Below, in pieces: positions 1 to 10,572 of a stretch of 64,000 nt of DNA. A program made the position numbers and the translations under genes. The stretch lies in NCBI GenBank assembly GCA_007026445.1, contig VDMD01000102.1:1-64000 (forward strand), in the 5' to 3' direction. The notes beneath the pieces are model-generated. The model made no database searches. It saw nothing but the letters and a program-made list of their open reading frames with translations, and had not been told where the DNA came from. Each line of letters begins with the position of its first letter. Positions within the stretch are counted from its first letter, which is position 1. The DNA comes from Schizophyllum amplum. Its lineage: Eukaryota; Basidiomycota; Agaricomycetes; Agaricales; Schizophyllaceae.

Positions 1-1842
1 CCTATGATCTCAACACTAGCCCTAACGCGCAAACGGCGCTCTGTGATCCCGCGATCCGAGTATGGCCAAACGCGCTGAGGTGGGCCGTGTTCTTTCACTC
101 CCACCTCCAACTCGGAAACATCGCACGCGACTGCTACGCAGACGTGTTGGCCACGCTCGTCATGTTCAGCACGACATATGGCAGCTTCAACAAGCCGCCG
201 GCTTGCGCTCGACGCAGAAGAAGCGGTGCTGCTGCTAACGGACCTGTGGCTCTGCAACTACTTCGAGTATGCCCCTCGCTCGTCGCCGGACTGGGAGGTG
301 CAAGCGCTCAAAGCGACATCGTCCTCGTAACAGCCGTCACTGAGACGATGCGTATCGTGCCGAGCGCAACGCACCCTGACGCCAAGCGCATGGCGGACTG
401 CCTACTCGCGGCTGCGCAAGGCAGCTCCCGCACACTGTATCGCAAAGCGCTGGTGGAGCGTCTCACTCGATATATGTCGCTACGTTGCATGCCGGCCGGC
501 ACTGCCATGGATCGGAATTCAGATCGCCCAGGAGCTCGCCATTCTTTTCAAAAGTCTACAGCTCGAGGGGTGTCCCCGCGATGTCGTATACGCCATTGTG
601 CAGGTCTGGAAAGACTCCGCGTCCCTAACCGACGGCGTCAACATGGGTGTCTTCTGCGCCCAGCTCCTCACGCTCTTCCATTGTTGCTGCCTCGTGGACT
701 TCCGCTATCTCACCTGGGCCATACGCGCGGGCGCCGTCCCGCTCCTGCTCAAGTCAGCCCGAAAACGCGCCAGAGAGGCGACGCGTATTCTGGGAGTAGA
801 GCCCTTTCTTCTGCGCCTGATGCGCGTGCAGATGGTCCATCGAAACTTCATGCGGGTCCTCCGCCGCTACGCCGGGTCCGTAATGGTCGGTCAGAGAGAT
901 GACCCCCACTGGGTGGAAAACTTCATATCAGACAACCACAAGCACGTCCAGGACCTCAAGATCGTTGACGCCTGGCTGCCAACGGCGGCCAGATGCCGGA
1001 ATCCCGCCGTAAGTGCGGTATCGCGCCTCATCCTTTCTGCTTACTCATATGCGACTCATACAGTGCACCACCACTTCGGCAGACAAACCACCGAAAAAAT
1101 GTGTATGCAATTTCGAGACCTACTGCTGGAGACAATGCCAGCAGATGTGCTAGAGTGAGCATATTCAGTTGTGCGGCCGGTACCGGAACATGTTCGGTGC
1201 GTTCGCTAATTTCAAACTCACCACCGACACAAAGAGTACTCACTCACCTTCAACAGGTAACAGCTTCTCCGTTCCTAGCTACAAGTACACCTCGATAGTC
1301 GCCCGACGGCGTATCAACGAGTCGCGCACGTCCGTCCTTGCAGACATCGCTGCTCTGCGCGCGCGTACAGAGTTGAGCAACGCAAAGGGCGACGTAGTCG
1401 TCTTCGTCGACTTCTCGCAAGGCAACGACCCCGCAGCAAACGACCTGCGTTCGGACCCTCTCAAAAAGAAGTCGATCTCAGTGAAGATGTTGCCTCGCGC
1501 GTCTGCGGCTGCGGCTGGCCAAATACTGGTACAAGCCCAGATGCCTTTGGGTGGCTGTGCCGCGGCGAGCGCAATATTTGGGAAATTTCGGGAAGAGTCG
1601 CTGGAGGTGGGCGAGATTGACACGGACACCTTCCAAACGTGAGTAGCACGGCACACTATAATACTACATAAAACGGACCATGCGTCGTAACGCTATACAG
1701 CCTACACACGTCTCACTACTGGCACACTGTTGGATTGATCATGAACGTTGCTCCAGTTCTGTCATTCAAAAATCATTATATTCATTCAAGCATCTACGAG
1801 AACATGGCTTTAGACCTTCGCCACCTATCTTCTACGCCTTAG
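1..1842 (+). CDS. MYND-type zinc-finger protein, 5'-truncated, disrupted by an in-frame stop
   Basis: The reading frame is already open at base 1, so the start lies outside the window. Helical segments such as HSHLQLGNIARDCYADVLAT, LDAEEAVLLLTDLWLC and GVNMGVFCAQLLTLFHCCC resemble the long alpha-helical body that precedes a C-terminal MYND finger in many basidiomycete proteins. An intron follows RCRNPA (about 1011-1061) and leads into a Cys-rich finger (CVCNFETYCWRQCQQMC, then SEHIQLC), in which TAG at 1151-1153 interrupts the frame. After another intron (1639-1700) the frame ends at 1842. The frame also changes near 190, 300 and 520, each fixable by one base. MYND fingers bind proteins; no specific partner can be inferred. 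It is either a pseudogene or an intact gene damaged by sequence errors; the stop is a substitution and so is less easily explained as an indel. Confidence 0.55.
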
Positions 1843-1995
1843 CAGGTAATGGGCCTCTCACAGTTTCAATAGTCGACAATGTTCGTGCACCAGCAAGAGA
1901 TGACCGACGATTCCAGCAGACCGGGCCTCACTGTGCGCCCAAGGATGAGCATGATACGCGGGAGGGGCGAAGACCACACACCTGATTTTCTCAGT

Positions 1996-3026
1996 TCAAT
2001 ATGACAAGCCGTCAGCAATGTACGGGAACAGGGCTTGATGTCCTGTGAGCTGCTTCGCGTAGACTCCACACGACACCTTCTGATCCATGAACTTGCCCCA
2101 AGGCAGCGTGTTCAGAGCAGCCGTCACGCTGAACTCCCAATAATCAGGCATCCACACCCCCGCCTCCCAGTCAATTATGCCGCTGATGTGGCCATCCTCG
2201 CATACGAAGATGTTGTGGCAGACGAGATCGCCGTGCGTGAAAACGACAGCGTGCTCGGACATCGCCAGAAACGCCTTCACCTGTGGAATTTCCCTGGCAT
2301 ATACAGCACGTTCACCGTCCCTCCGGGATGACTCGAGTAGGCGGAGGAAGTCGAAGGATGGGTCCACGCGACGGCGAAACTCTGTCTCGTCGGCGCAGCG
2401 GGGGGAGCGGGTTCCACGGAACGAGAGGGCCATGGATAGGACCACCGGCTGCGCCACATATGGCGTTCCCGAATGTGACTAAAGCTGCGCATGCAGGTGA
2501 TGATTCGGATGAGGTCCTCCTTGATGATGTCCCAGTCGACTTCGTCGTCGTCGTACCAGCGCAGATTGTCGCCCGGAACCCGCGTCATAAGCAGGGAGCC
2601 GCAAGCAGAAGGATCGGGGCTGTTGAGAGAGCCGAAGGAGATGAAGCGAGGCGCGGGTATGCCCATGGCGCGCGCCAGATTCATGGCCAGGCCCTCCTGC
2701 TCGTGGACACGACCGTGTCTCTTGAGTATGAGACCGAAGGGCAGTTGAAAGATGCACATCTCTGTGGGCAGGTCGTACTGATGGCGCATGTACCACATCG
2801 AAAGCGGGACCAAAAGATACTCGTGAACGTAGTAGCAGATTCGCTTGGTAAAAGCGAAGGATGACTTGCCTATCGGAGGACATGGTAGAAGGGCAGGCGG
2901 CAAGCCTGCTGTTGGAAAGAGCGGCTTGGTGCCGCATGGAGCCTTAAGCTTCGGGAGCGGTAGGCCTGCACGACTCAGAGTGTGCTCGGTGTCCCCTGAG
3001 TACTGAGCATCAGGCGAGTTCTGCAT
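1996..3026 (-). CDS. APH-family (aminoglycoside phosphotransferase-like) kinase with frame changes
   Basis: This is a fungal small-molecule kinase-like protein of the APH/choline-kinase fold. The N-terminal lobe is open from MQNSPDAQ at 3026. The C-terminal lobe carries the Brenner motif FTHGDLVCHNIFV, with catalytic Asp and metal-binding Asn, and the DFG equivalent GIIDWEAGVWMPDYWEF, so the active site looks intact. Between the lobes the homologous sequence moves through three frames: MRSFS, then FGNAICGAAGGPIHGPL, then ADETEFRRRV. No GT..AG intron of sufficient length explains this, so about two one-base changes lie between 2395 and 2490. Basidiomycetes carry many such genes and substrates are mostly unknown; antibiotic resistance should not be inferred. 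It is convergent with the MYND-finger gene. The choice between pseudogene and assembly error is open. Confidence 0.7.
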
Positions 3027-3379
3027 TCAGCGCTTGCGGCTTCAGAGATTAAGTTGCGGATACAGACGACAGTGTTACGCCCCTTCGCGTGATGGTTAAA
3101 AGAGCAACGGGAAAGTAGGCAGTGCAGAGTCACCGGCAAAGCAGAGCAGGTGCACGACGGCGTCAACATTCCGGATCACGTGTGGAAGTGCCTGCAACTC
3201 ACAACCACAGTGTAAGTTGAACACAGTCAACTAAGAGCAAGCCGGCTCCTTCACGTGGGTAAATGAGCCCGAACACAGAGACGAAAGTCGTCATATCACG
3301 GAGACACGCCGACATCGAGGGCTGCCGTCGACGTCTAAGGGCAATTTCTGAGATATTATAGCCAATTCAGTCGTTCCCA
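3027..3379. other. Intergenic, no gene seen
   Basis: About 350 bp between two minus-strand genes. It must hold the 3' end of the SRR1-domain gene transcript and the promoter of the APH-like gene. I see no clear TATA box, repeat or coding sequence. Confidence 0.5.
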
Positions 3380-4587
3380 CTAGTCGTCCTTCACCCCAAG
3401 CGCCCCCATCCTGTCGATCAATTCTTTCTGGGAAGTATCAACCTGAGAAACGTCAGCGTCCCGAGGGCCAACCCTGTGCAACTACGTAACTTACCGTATT
3501 CGCCTCAGCTGGCTTCGGTACCGCCTCTGCTCCAGAAACTGCTCCTATTGTCCCATCTCCAGGGCTGCTCTGCCCTTTGACTTCGGCTAAGGGTACTTCC
3601 GCTTCCGTATCGACCTCATCGACTTTTTCTTCCGCGCTGGCCTCGGCGTCTGTCTCTTCCGCGACATTGTGCGGTGCACCTTGGGTCGCAGCGGCATCAT
3701 CTGGCTTTACAACGAGCACTGTCGTGCAAGACAGAGCGACCGTCCAGCTAGGCGAGGGCCGAAGGACACGGTCGCTCATGCGAGGCGCGAGTCGAAGAAG
3801 CGTAGGCGCATCGCGGACGAGCTGGTGTGTTGGTCTGCTGTGTTCTGCAGGTCAGGAACTCGCAAACTGACAGCAGATCTGTACGCACTTGCTAATGTAG
3901 TCCTGCAGGCGGTTGCCCACGATGAGGATGCGGTCGAGATGGGCGTCGTTAGCTGTCAAAACAGCGTTGTAGAGAAACATTTCGCAGTGCATCATGTAGT
4001 ACAGAGAAGGCTCGTCGGCCATATGGTCTGGCTGAGCGATGATATTCAGCCCGATGCCAATGTCAAAGATGAAGATTACTGTACCTCTTCGCGAAGGCCT
4101 TGCAAGCCAAGTTCCCTGAACAATGCGAAGTCTTCTTCGGTAAACTCCGGATCGTAGAGCATAGTGGTACACTTGCTCTGTGGACATGGTTATTACGCGC
4201 GCCGGAAGAGGTGGGAAGAAGGCGAGACGAGTGGGAAACGTACAATGTTTAGTCTATCACACAGGTAGAGCAGTAGGGCTAGCTGAACTCGAGCAGCTTC
4301 GGAAGTTTCAGGGCTTCCAAGACCCAAACAGCTGCAGCGCGTTGGTGGAGCGGGCAACACCGCGATCGTCTCGTGCAATATTTCTGCGCGCGCGGCGTTC
4401 GAGATGATCGACCAAGTAATCTGCAGGACTGACTGACTGCGTCTTCGGCCCACTTCGCGTCATCTCCTAGACCATTGAGCTCGTCTAGTACGCTGCGAAC
4501 TTTGTCGATGAGCGGTCGGGGTTGTGGCTTTCTGTTTCTGCGCTTCTTGCGCGCGACGGGTATGAAATCAGAGGGCCCAGAAGACAT
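3380..4587 (-). CDS. SRR1-domain protein
   Basis: The start MSSGPSDFIPVARKKRRNRK gives a basic N-terminus. The SRR1 core follows: CLGLGSPETSEAARVQLALLL and CDRLNI, then the YDPEFTEEDFALFRELGL segment, and after a 53-nt intron PDHMADEPSLYYMMHCEMFLYN and LDRILIVGNRL. These match the SRR1 domain of plant SRR1 and animal SRRD (…YDP…, …MLHC…LYN…, …IGNS…). The C-terminus is Glu/Ala-rich and ends in a small last exon (VDTSQKELIDRMGALGVKDD, stop at 3380). SRR1 proteins are linked to circadian or light signalling in plants and haem-related growth control in animals; the fungal role is not established. The join between exon 1 and ITWSIISNAARAEIL lacks an obvious intron and may hold a one-base error. 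Confidence 0.8.
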
Positions 4588-4869
4588 GATATGAGTAGAT
4601 CAATATTGTCTGCCAGTGGTCACCGGTGAGAGGTGGTAGCGCGACCGTAGGTTGGAAGGCTAGAGCAAGTCTAACAATGGTGATGGCAGGAGGTAAAACG
4701 TGACAGATGAACGGTGGGAAAATTGAGTGACACACTGTCCGAAACAGGCAGGCTTTGTTCTCCAACTCTTATTTCTTACCCTCATCGTACCTCTTCGACT
4801 ACCGCGGCACCACCAACCTTGAAACGCGATACGACTCGCCAGTGTGCCAGAGGATAGCTACTGAACACG

Positions 4870-6723
4870 ATGGCGAAGGGTCTCAATGCCCTCAACCCTT
4901 TCACTACGCCAGTGCGCAACTTCTTCCAACGGCCTGCGAAACGACGCCACCACAGCGAAGACAGCGACAGCGCCGACGCGGAAGGTCTCGCCAGCTCTTT
5001 CGCGCGAAGCTCCGGTCGCCTAGCGCTCCAGACAAACGACACCGACGTCAACGCGGTGATTGTCACCGCGCTCGACACCCCACCTTTCTGCTGCCACGAA
5101 GACTTGCTCACGATGCCACCCGCCCAGCTCGGGCGGGTCGCCGCGTCGCTCAATGCCCGCCTTCCTATGGCCCTGCGGATTGATACAAATGCCGATTCAC
5201 CTGCGATCCGTGCCGCGATCGAAGTGCTCGTCGGGATCCGCGCGGACAACGCTCCACCCACCCCTGCCCGCCCATCCACCCATCACTCGCACCGCACGAG
5301 TACCAATATAAATGGCCCCGATAACCGCTCAGCGGACTCCGTCCACCATGCCCCGCGTCGCATTCGGCGGCTGCCTGCCAGTGCGCTCGTTCTCGCCCTG
5401 CGTGACGAGGACGAAGACGGCGGCGGGTCGCACGCTCTGCTCCGCATGGATCGCGACCCGCCTTCAAGCCCCCTTGCTCGCCGTACAGGACCACCGACTC
5501 CGCCTCCGCGAGCGTTCCCGCGCACACCGACGCTCGCGCGGATCGAGGAGGAGGCTGCCAGTGTCCCCGGCGACGGCGGGCGTCCGGTCAAGCGGCGGCG
5601 GGTATTCCAGGCGAGGGAAACAGACTCAGAGGACGCGGAAATTGATACGCCAACCTGGCGGGCGTCCGCTCGGCATCGCAGCTCCCACGACTCTCGTGCT
5701 CGTGTGCATATATCCAGCGCTCGTGATCGCCGCTCGCTCCCATCCGCCTCCCATTCATCTTATGCATCAACCTTACGAAATGCGCGTACATCGGCAACTC
5801 AAGCAATGCATCTACCCTTCCAACCGGCGCACCCAGGCCCTCCTCCCGCTATTCCCTTGCCGCCGTGCCCGTCTACGGACGCAATGTCGGGATCCACGCA
5901 TGCGAGATCCACCTCCATATACACAACGTCCACATCCATGACCGTCTTCCGCGAGCGCACGTCGACCGCCAGCAGCAGCGCGGAGTCCATCTGCCGCGAG
6001 CGCACCGAGAGCACCAGCAGCGTGGGGTCGGTGCTCAGCGTGGGATCAGCGATGAGCACCTCGTCTATGTACAGCACGGCATCTGCTGAGCGCGATGCTA
6101 CGGCTATGGTGCAACACGACAATCCCGCCATGGTGCAAGATGATCCTCATACGATGGCGCAAGACGAAGCCGAGTACGACGTGGTCACGCCTGTCGTGCA
6201 GCAGGGGTTGTGGGGCGCGCATGCGTCGTCGACGCCGTTGGCTGGCAAGGGGTGGCGGGCGGAGGATGGGGAGGAGGAGTGTGAGAAGGAGGGTCTGGAG
6301 GCGGAGGCTTGGGTGCAGGTCGACGAGGTCAAGGACGGCGGCTCACCTGACGAGGCGGATGAGGACGAATCGCCCAGTGTTATAGACGGATGGACGGAGG
6401 GGCGAGCCAGACCCCGCGCAGCAGCTCGACCAAGCATAAACAGAAGCTGGACAGGCAACATGGAGGAGATGCGTGTGGCGGGGGATGTGTTGATGGCGTA
6501 TGAGGAGATGGCGAGGAATCGGTTTACGATGGTGGGCGATCGGTTTACAATGGTGGGGGATCAGGACACGAAGACGGGTCGGGATACGATGATGGGTCAG
6601 GATGCGGAGGCGGGACAACAGACGAGGGCGGACGACGCCGAGGACGACTGCCCGACCAGTGCCAGCACCTCTCGTCGGCGTCTGGACAAGCGGTGGGCGA
6701 TGCATCTGGCTGACTCACCGTAA
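4870..6723 (+). CDS. Hypothetical 617-residue Ser/Thr-rich protein
   Basis: Single uninterrupted exon of 617 codons, no recognised domain. The first 120 residues look folded: MAKGLNALNPFTTPVRNFF, a basic patch (RPAKRRHH) followed by an acidic Ser/Asp run (SEDSDSADAE), then a helical stretch around LLTMPPAQLGRVAASLNARL. The rest is low complexity: Pro/Ser/Arg-rich 150-330, Ser/Thr-rich 340-400 and acidic 440-500. Two short internal repeats are visible: MVQHDNPA/MVQDDPH near 410-425 and NRFTMVG/DRFTMVG near 555-570. The patch KRRRVF (about residue 240) could be a nuclear localisation signal. The length of the open frame, the absence of frame breaks and the Kozak-like ATG context support a real gene. 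Function unknown; probably a basidiomycete-specific, largely disordered protein. Confidence 0.7.
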   Translation: MAKGLNALNPFTTPVRNFFQRPAKRRHHSEDSDSADAEGLASSFARSSGRLALQTNDTDVNAVIVTALDTPPFCCHEDLLTMPPAQLGRVAASLNARLPMALRIDTNADSPAIRAAIEVLVGIRADNAPPTPARPSTHHSHRTSTNINGPDNRSADSVHHAPRRIRRLPASALVLALRDEDEDGGGSHALLRMDRDPPSSPLARRTGPPTPPPRAFPRTPTLARIEEEAASVPGDGGRPVKRRRVFQARETDSEDAEIDTPTWRASARHRSSHDSRARVHISSARDRRSLPSASHSSYASTLRNARTSATQAMHLPFQPAHPGPPPAIPLPPCPSTDAMSGSTHARSTSIYTTSTSMTVFRERTSTASSSAESICRERTESTSSVGSVLSVGSAMSTSSMYSTASAERDATAMVQHDNPAMVQDDPHTMAQDEAEYDVVTPVVQQGLWGAHASSTPLAGKGWRAEDGEEECEKEGLEAEAWVQVDEVKDGGSPDEADEDESPSVIDGWTEGRARPRAAARPSINRSWTGNMEEMRVAGDVLMAYEEMARNRFTMVGDRFTMVGDQDTKTGRDTMMGQDAEAGQQTRADDAEDDCPTSASTSRRRLDKRWAMHLADSP

Positions 6724-8604
6724 CGAGCCTCTCGCCGTGGTGCTGGCGTGCCCTCCGATCGCCATAGTGCTAACCCGCTCCCGCCGTGATGGACCCCGCC
6801 CAGTGCCACATTTGACCTGACCACCTTTGCTGTGGCGATCCTCATCGTCGTGGTCCCCGCCGGATGGCCCTCTGAACCTCATTCGACCCCGACTTCGGTC
6901 TTCTTTTCTGTCTTGCCATCCCCTATTGTGTCCCTCTCTCCGCCTGTGCATCTTCCGCCTGGTCTGCTCCTTTCAACCTGCCCCCTTTAGCTCTCTTCTC
7001 CACTTGTCCTCTCCATCTGTGGTGTGCGCCTTTGTCGTGTCTACGGCTGCTCTGCTTATCTGCGACCTATCTATGGCGTGTTGGGTCTTGTCTTTGGTAT
7101 GTTCATGCGCCTTTTTCCCACTAGCTTCTGACGAGCGTTTACAGGTTGTCTCTCGATTTCCAGCCGCTGGTCGAGTCCCCCAGTCTCTCATCTACCCCCT
7201 GGCTGCGTCTCGCGCAAGACCGTTCGGCCTTGCACCAGTGCGACGACAGTTTCCTATAATGCAGACTTCGCCTTCAAACCTTAAACGTATCCTCACGCCG
7301 CCGCCCCAAGACCGCTCTCGCCCCGTCCCGGCCATCTGGACTTCCCGGTTGTTTGCTCTGGGGTCGACTTACGCGCTACTTGTCTGCTTGCTATACGCGC
7401 TGCTTGTCTGCTGCCGAGGATCCCATGCTGCGTCACCCTGTTCTCCACGACAACTTCAAGCTCGACTCGACCCCCACTGCAAGCTTCGCTCGGTCTCGCC
7501 TTGAACTCAACTCGACCACCCCTTAAGCTCGACTCCACCGGCCTCAAGCCTGAGTTAAGCCCGACTCCACCGAACCCATTCTCGCGATGCTCTACTGCAC
7601 GGACCCCGTCCTCGCGAAGCTCAGCTCATCAACGCCGAAGTCTAGCAAGCTGCGATGCTCTGTTCGCCCCCGACAAGATGCTTACGCCACCCGAACGACT
7701 CGAAGAGCCAAGCGACTGCAACGAGTGTTACTGTATACCGTCATGGCCCATCGAGCAAGTCATATTCCGCCATCGATTCAGATCAAGGTACTTTCCGCCA
7801 CCGAGCAAGATACATTTCGCCACCCAACGCGCTACATCCTCAACGCTTCTTCGACCACTGTTCGACGCTGCTGTCAGGTCGCCCCACTTCGCTCGCTCCG
7901 TCTGCCCCTCCGTGTCTGTTACTTTCGCTATTTGTGTTGCTCTAGCATGGAAGAAACCTGGTTTATTGTAAATGGAGGAATGGCTGCTTGCTCGCGAAGG
8001 CAACCCGAAGGGTGAATGAAGGTTGAGGGTCTTTGATCCTACTACCACCAGTGAAGTACGAGCACCTTTGCTGAAGGAGAACGAGAATTTCGGATCTAGT
8101 GCAGTGCGTCCGCGCGGGCCCAGCCGTGGCAGCAACGGCCGCTGTGCGAGATGCATTGTTCATGTACTTTCGGTTTGGAGACAGGCCACAGCGCTCCGTG
8201 TCGGTTCGCCTCAAGCTTCAAGCATGGCATGCACCTATCTTTTCGTGTCGGCCCACGCGACAAGGAGACTCAGACGGCTGACGTCGATCCGCCTGACGGC
8301 AAAGTCGCCGGAGTTGCACCAGCCACCAAGTAGGCGCCCACCTAGGTCCGGAAGCAAACCGGCAATTCGATTGCCGGGACCGTATTCTTAGGCGGCCGGA
8401 ACCCCTTGGACCGGAAGTCTCTGCTCGTGCGTTATCAGTTTTTTCTTTGTCACGGACGCCGAACCCCCTGCCCGACGCGCTTATAAGACTGCGACAGTCC
8501 GCAAGGCACTCCTTCCTCGCCACCCATCTCCGACCTGCCCCTTCCTCCTCTAGCGTTACCTCTTCAGGAGATCCGCCCAAAGGCAACTTCAAGAGGAACC
8601 GGAA
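6724..8604. other. Long intergenic stretch, pyrimidine-rich, no gene recognised
   Basis: About 1.9 kb. Bases 6860-7010 are strongly C/T-rich on the plus strand, and 7440-7580 hold loosely repeated CTCGACTC-type motifs. Open frames here are short, show Ser/Arg/Pro-biased composition in every frame and match nothing I know. The last 130 bp form the promoter of the downstream MFS gene. Confidence 0.45.
8482..8487 (+). promoter_or_regulatory. Probable TATA box of the DHA1-type MFS gene
   Basis: TATAAG lies in GCGCTTATAAGACTG, about 120 bp before the proposed ATG at 8605. The distance suits a fungal TATA-containing promoter with a short 5' UTR. Inferred from motif and position only. Confidence 0.45.
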
Positions 8605-10572
8605 ATGGCGACAGTGAACCGCACGACACAACTTACTGGCATCGCAGAGTCGGCGCGGACGTCGCAGATATCGCTCAGCATGACTTTGCGCGACGAGGAC
8701 AACGGGCCGGTGGCGGTCTCGCCAGAGCTGCAGCGCGAGATCACCAGGCAGGAGGGCGAGGATAGAGCAGTATGGTGGCGATGATATCAAGCCTCCCCAG
8801 GAGAAGCCCGCTGCGCCACCAGCCGCCGAACCCAAACATGGTTACATGGGATGGGCCAGACGACCCATTGAACCCCCAGAGCTGGTCAGAGCGCAGGAGA
8901 TGGATGATCACTGCCGTTTGCTCACTGATGACCGTGAACGTGTGCGTACTTATCCCCCGCTGTAGCTTCGCACGATGCTAACATTCCTTTAGCACCTTCG
9001 CCTCATCCGCACCAACCAGCGCGACTCTGGCGATCGCCAATGACCTAGAAGTTTCCGGGAGGTGGCCTACTTGAATCACCACAAACCTTCCTCCTCGGCT
9101 ACGCGACCGGGGCCACTATTTTGGGGCCCAGGAAGTGAGCTCGTTGGTCGGCGGCCCATATTCATGGTGACCATGACACTTTACACGCTCTTCATCCTCG
9201 GCCAATCCCTCGCACCCAACATCGAGACCATGCTGTCACTCGCTTTTTCTCCGGCTTCTTCCGCTGTCGCGCCACTGACCAACTGCGGTGGCGTCATCGC
9301 GGACATCTGGTCGGCTGCAATTCGCGGGAAGGCTGTCAGCCTCTTCACCGCGTGTGTCTTCCTCGGACCCACCATTGCGCCCATGCGTCTGGATTGTTAG
9401 TCGGTTTTGTCATATCGATAGTAAGCAGACACTGACTCGCCTTCAGCATCACGGAGAGCTACCTGGGATGGCGCTGGGTGTTCTGGATCATGTTCATCTT
9501 CGCCGGCGCGTGCACGATACTCATGTTCCTTACGCTGCCGGAGACCTACGCGCCGGTGCTTCTCGCGAAAAAGGCCCGCCGGCTGCGCAAGTCCGACCCG
9601 CACGCTACGTTTGACCTCTACGCGAGCACGACCGCCAGGACTGGTCGTTGATGGGCGTCATCCGCCGCACGCTGTTCCGCCCCTTCCAGATGCTCTTCGT
9701 CCGAGCCCATTCTGGCGCTGGTCACGCTGTATCTGTCGTTGGTATATGGTGTGCTCTACGGCAGTACGTCTTCACACATGCACCCGCTTTCTGCCACCAA
9801 CTGACCCTTCGTGCAGTGTTCGGCGCCATCCCGGTCATCTTCGAGCAGCTTCGGGGCTTCTCGATCTCTCAGAACGGCTTGATCTTCATCGGAATCGGAC
9901 TAGGGACCTCGCTCGGCGCGCTCACTAACTACCTCCTCTCTCGTCACTACCCCGCTCTCATCATTCGCTGGCGCGGCTTCCCGCCCGCGGAGAGCGTCTG
10001 CTGGGCGGGATGGTCGGCGCCCCACTGCTTGTCGTCGGTATCTTCTGGCTCGGGTGGGCCGGGAATTATCCCTCGGTGCATTGGGCAGTGCCAGCGGTCG
10101 CCACTGTAGCGATCGGGATGGCCATCAGCCTGATATTCATGAGCTTCTTGAGCTATTTGGTGGACACGTATCTGTGAGTACCCCCTTTCCTTGTGGGCGT
10201 TGGAGACGAGGTATTGATATGTGCTTTTTCTCTTCGCAGTGCGTACAGCGCCTCTGCGCTCAGTGCGAACACGGTTATCCGGTCAGCCGTGGCGGCGGCC
10301 TTCCCGCTGTTCATCGTGCAGATGTTCCAGCAGCTCACCGTTAAGTGGGCCCGCGACGCTTCTCGGACTCATTGGCCTGCTGCTCGCCCCGAGTCCCTTC
10401 CTGTTCTATCGGTACGGTGCTGCTATCCGCGGACGAAGCACGTACGCGCCGTGTTTGGTTGAGATCTTCCTTGTCACTAGTGATGAACCTGCCTGCTAAC
10501 TCCGACGCCCAGGATCTCAAAATTGCGAAGGAACTCGCTGCGGAGAAGGCGGCGGGCATTGAGAAGGTGTAG
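8605..10572 (+). CDS. MFS transporter, DHA1 / polyamine-drug type, with many frame changes
   Basis: Motifs of the 12-TM fungal DHA1 (TPO/FLU1-like) family appear in order: VTWDGPDDPLNPQSW before TM1, TFASSAPTSATLAIANDLEV, GPLFWGPGSELVGRRPIF (the family's G-x-x-SE-x-GRR loop 2-3 motif), YLGWRWVFWIMFIFAGAC in TM6, LPETYAPVLLAKKARRLRK, a central cytoplasmic loop, GFSISQNGLIFIGIGLGT, and AYSASALSANTVIRSAVAAAFPLF in TM11. The C-terminus is DLKIAKELAAEKAAGIEKV. It would be a plasma-membrane proton antiporter exporting polyamines or drugs. At least six frame changes are needed (about 8765-8830, 9055-9120, near 9690, 10000 and 10345), more than in any neighbour, so it may be a pseudogene. Start 8605 is the first ATG in frame with the N-terminal region. 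Confidence 0.7.

Noticed and set aside
87..902. Long plus-strand open frame at the left edge as a separate gene
   Set aside because: Only its first 60 and some middle codons match the MYND-gene helical body; the rest is an Arg/Pro-rich shadow of the same gene in another frame.
6827..7504. 225-codon plus-strand frame after the orphan gene
   Set aside because: It reads through a C/T-rich tract, giving Ser/Leu/Cys/Pro-biased sequence with no domain or conserved block.
7440..7580. Possible decayed copy of the 51.7-kb MITE, from CTCGACTC/CTCAACTC-type repeats
   Set aside because: Only a general motif similarity; no termini, no inverted arms and no target duplication.
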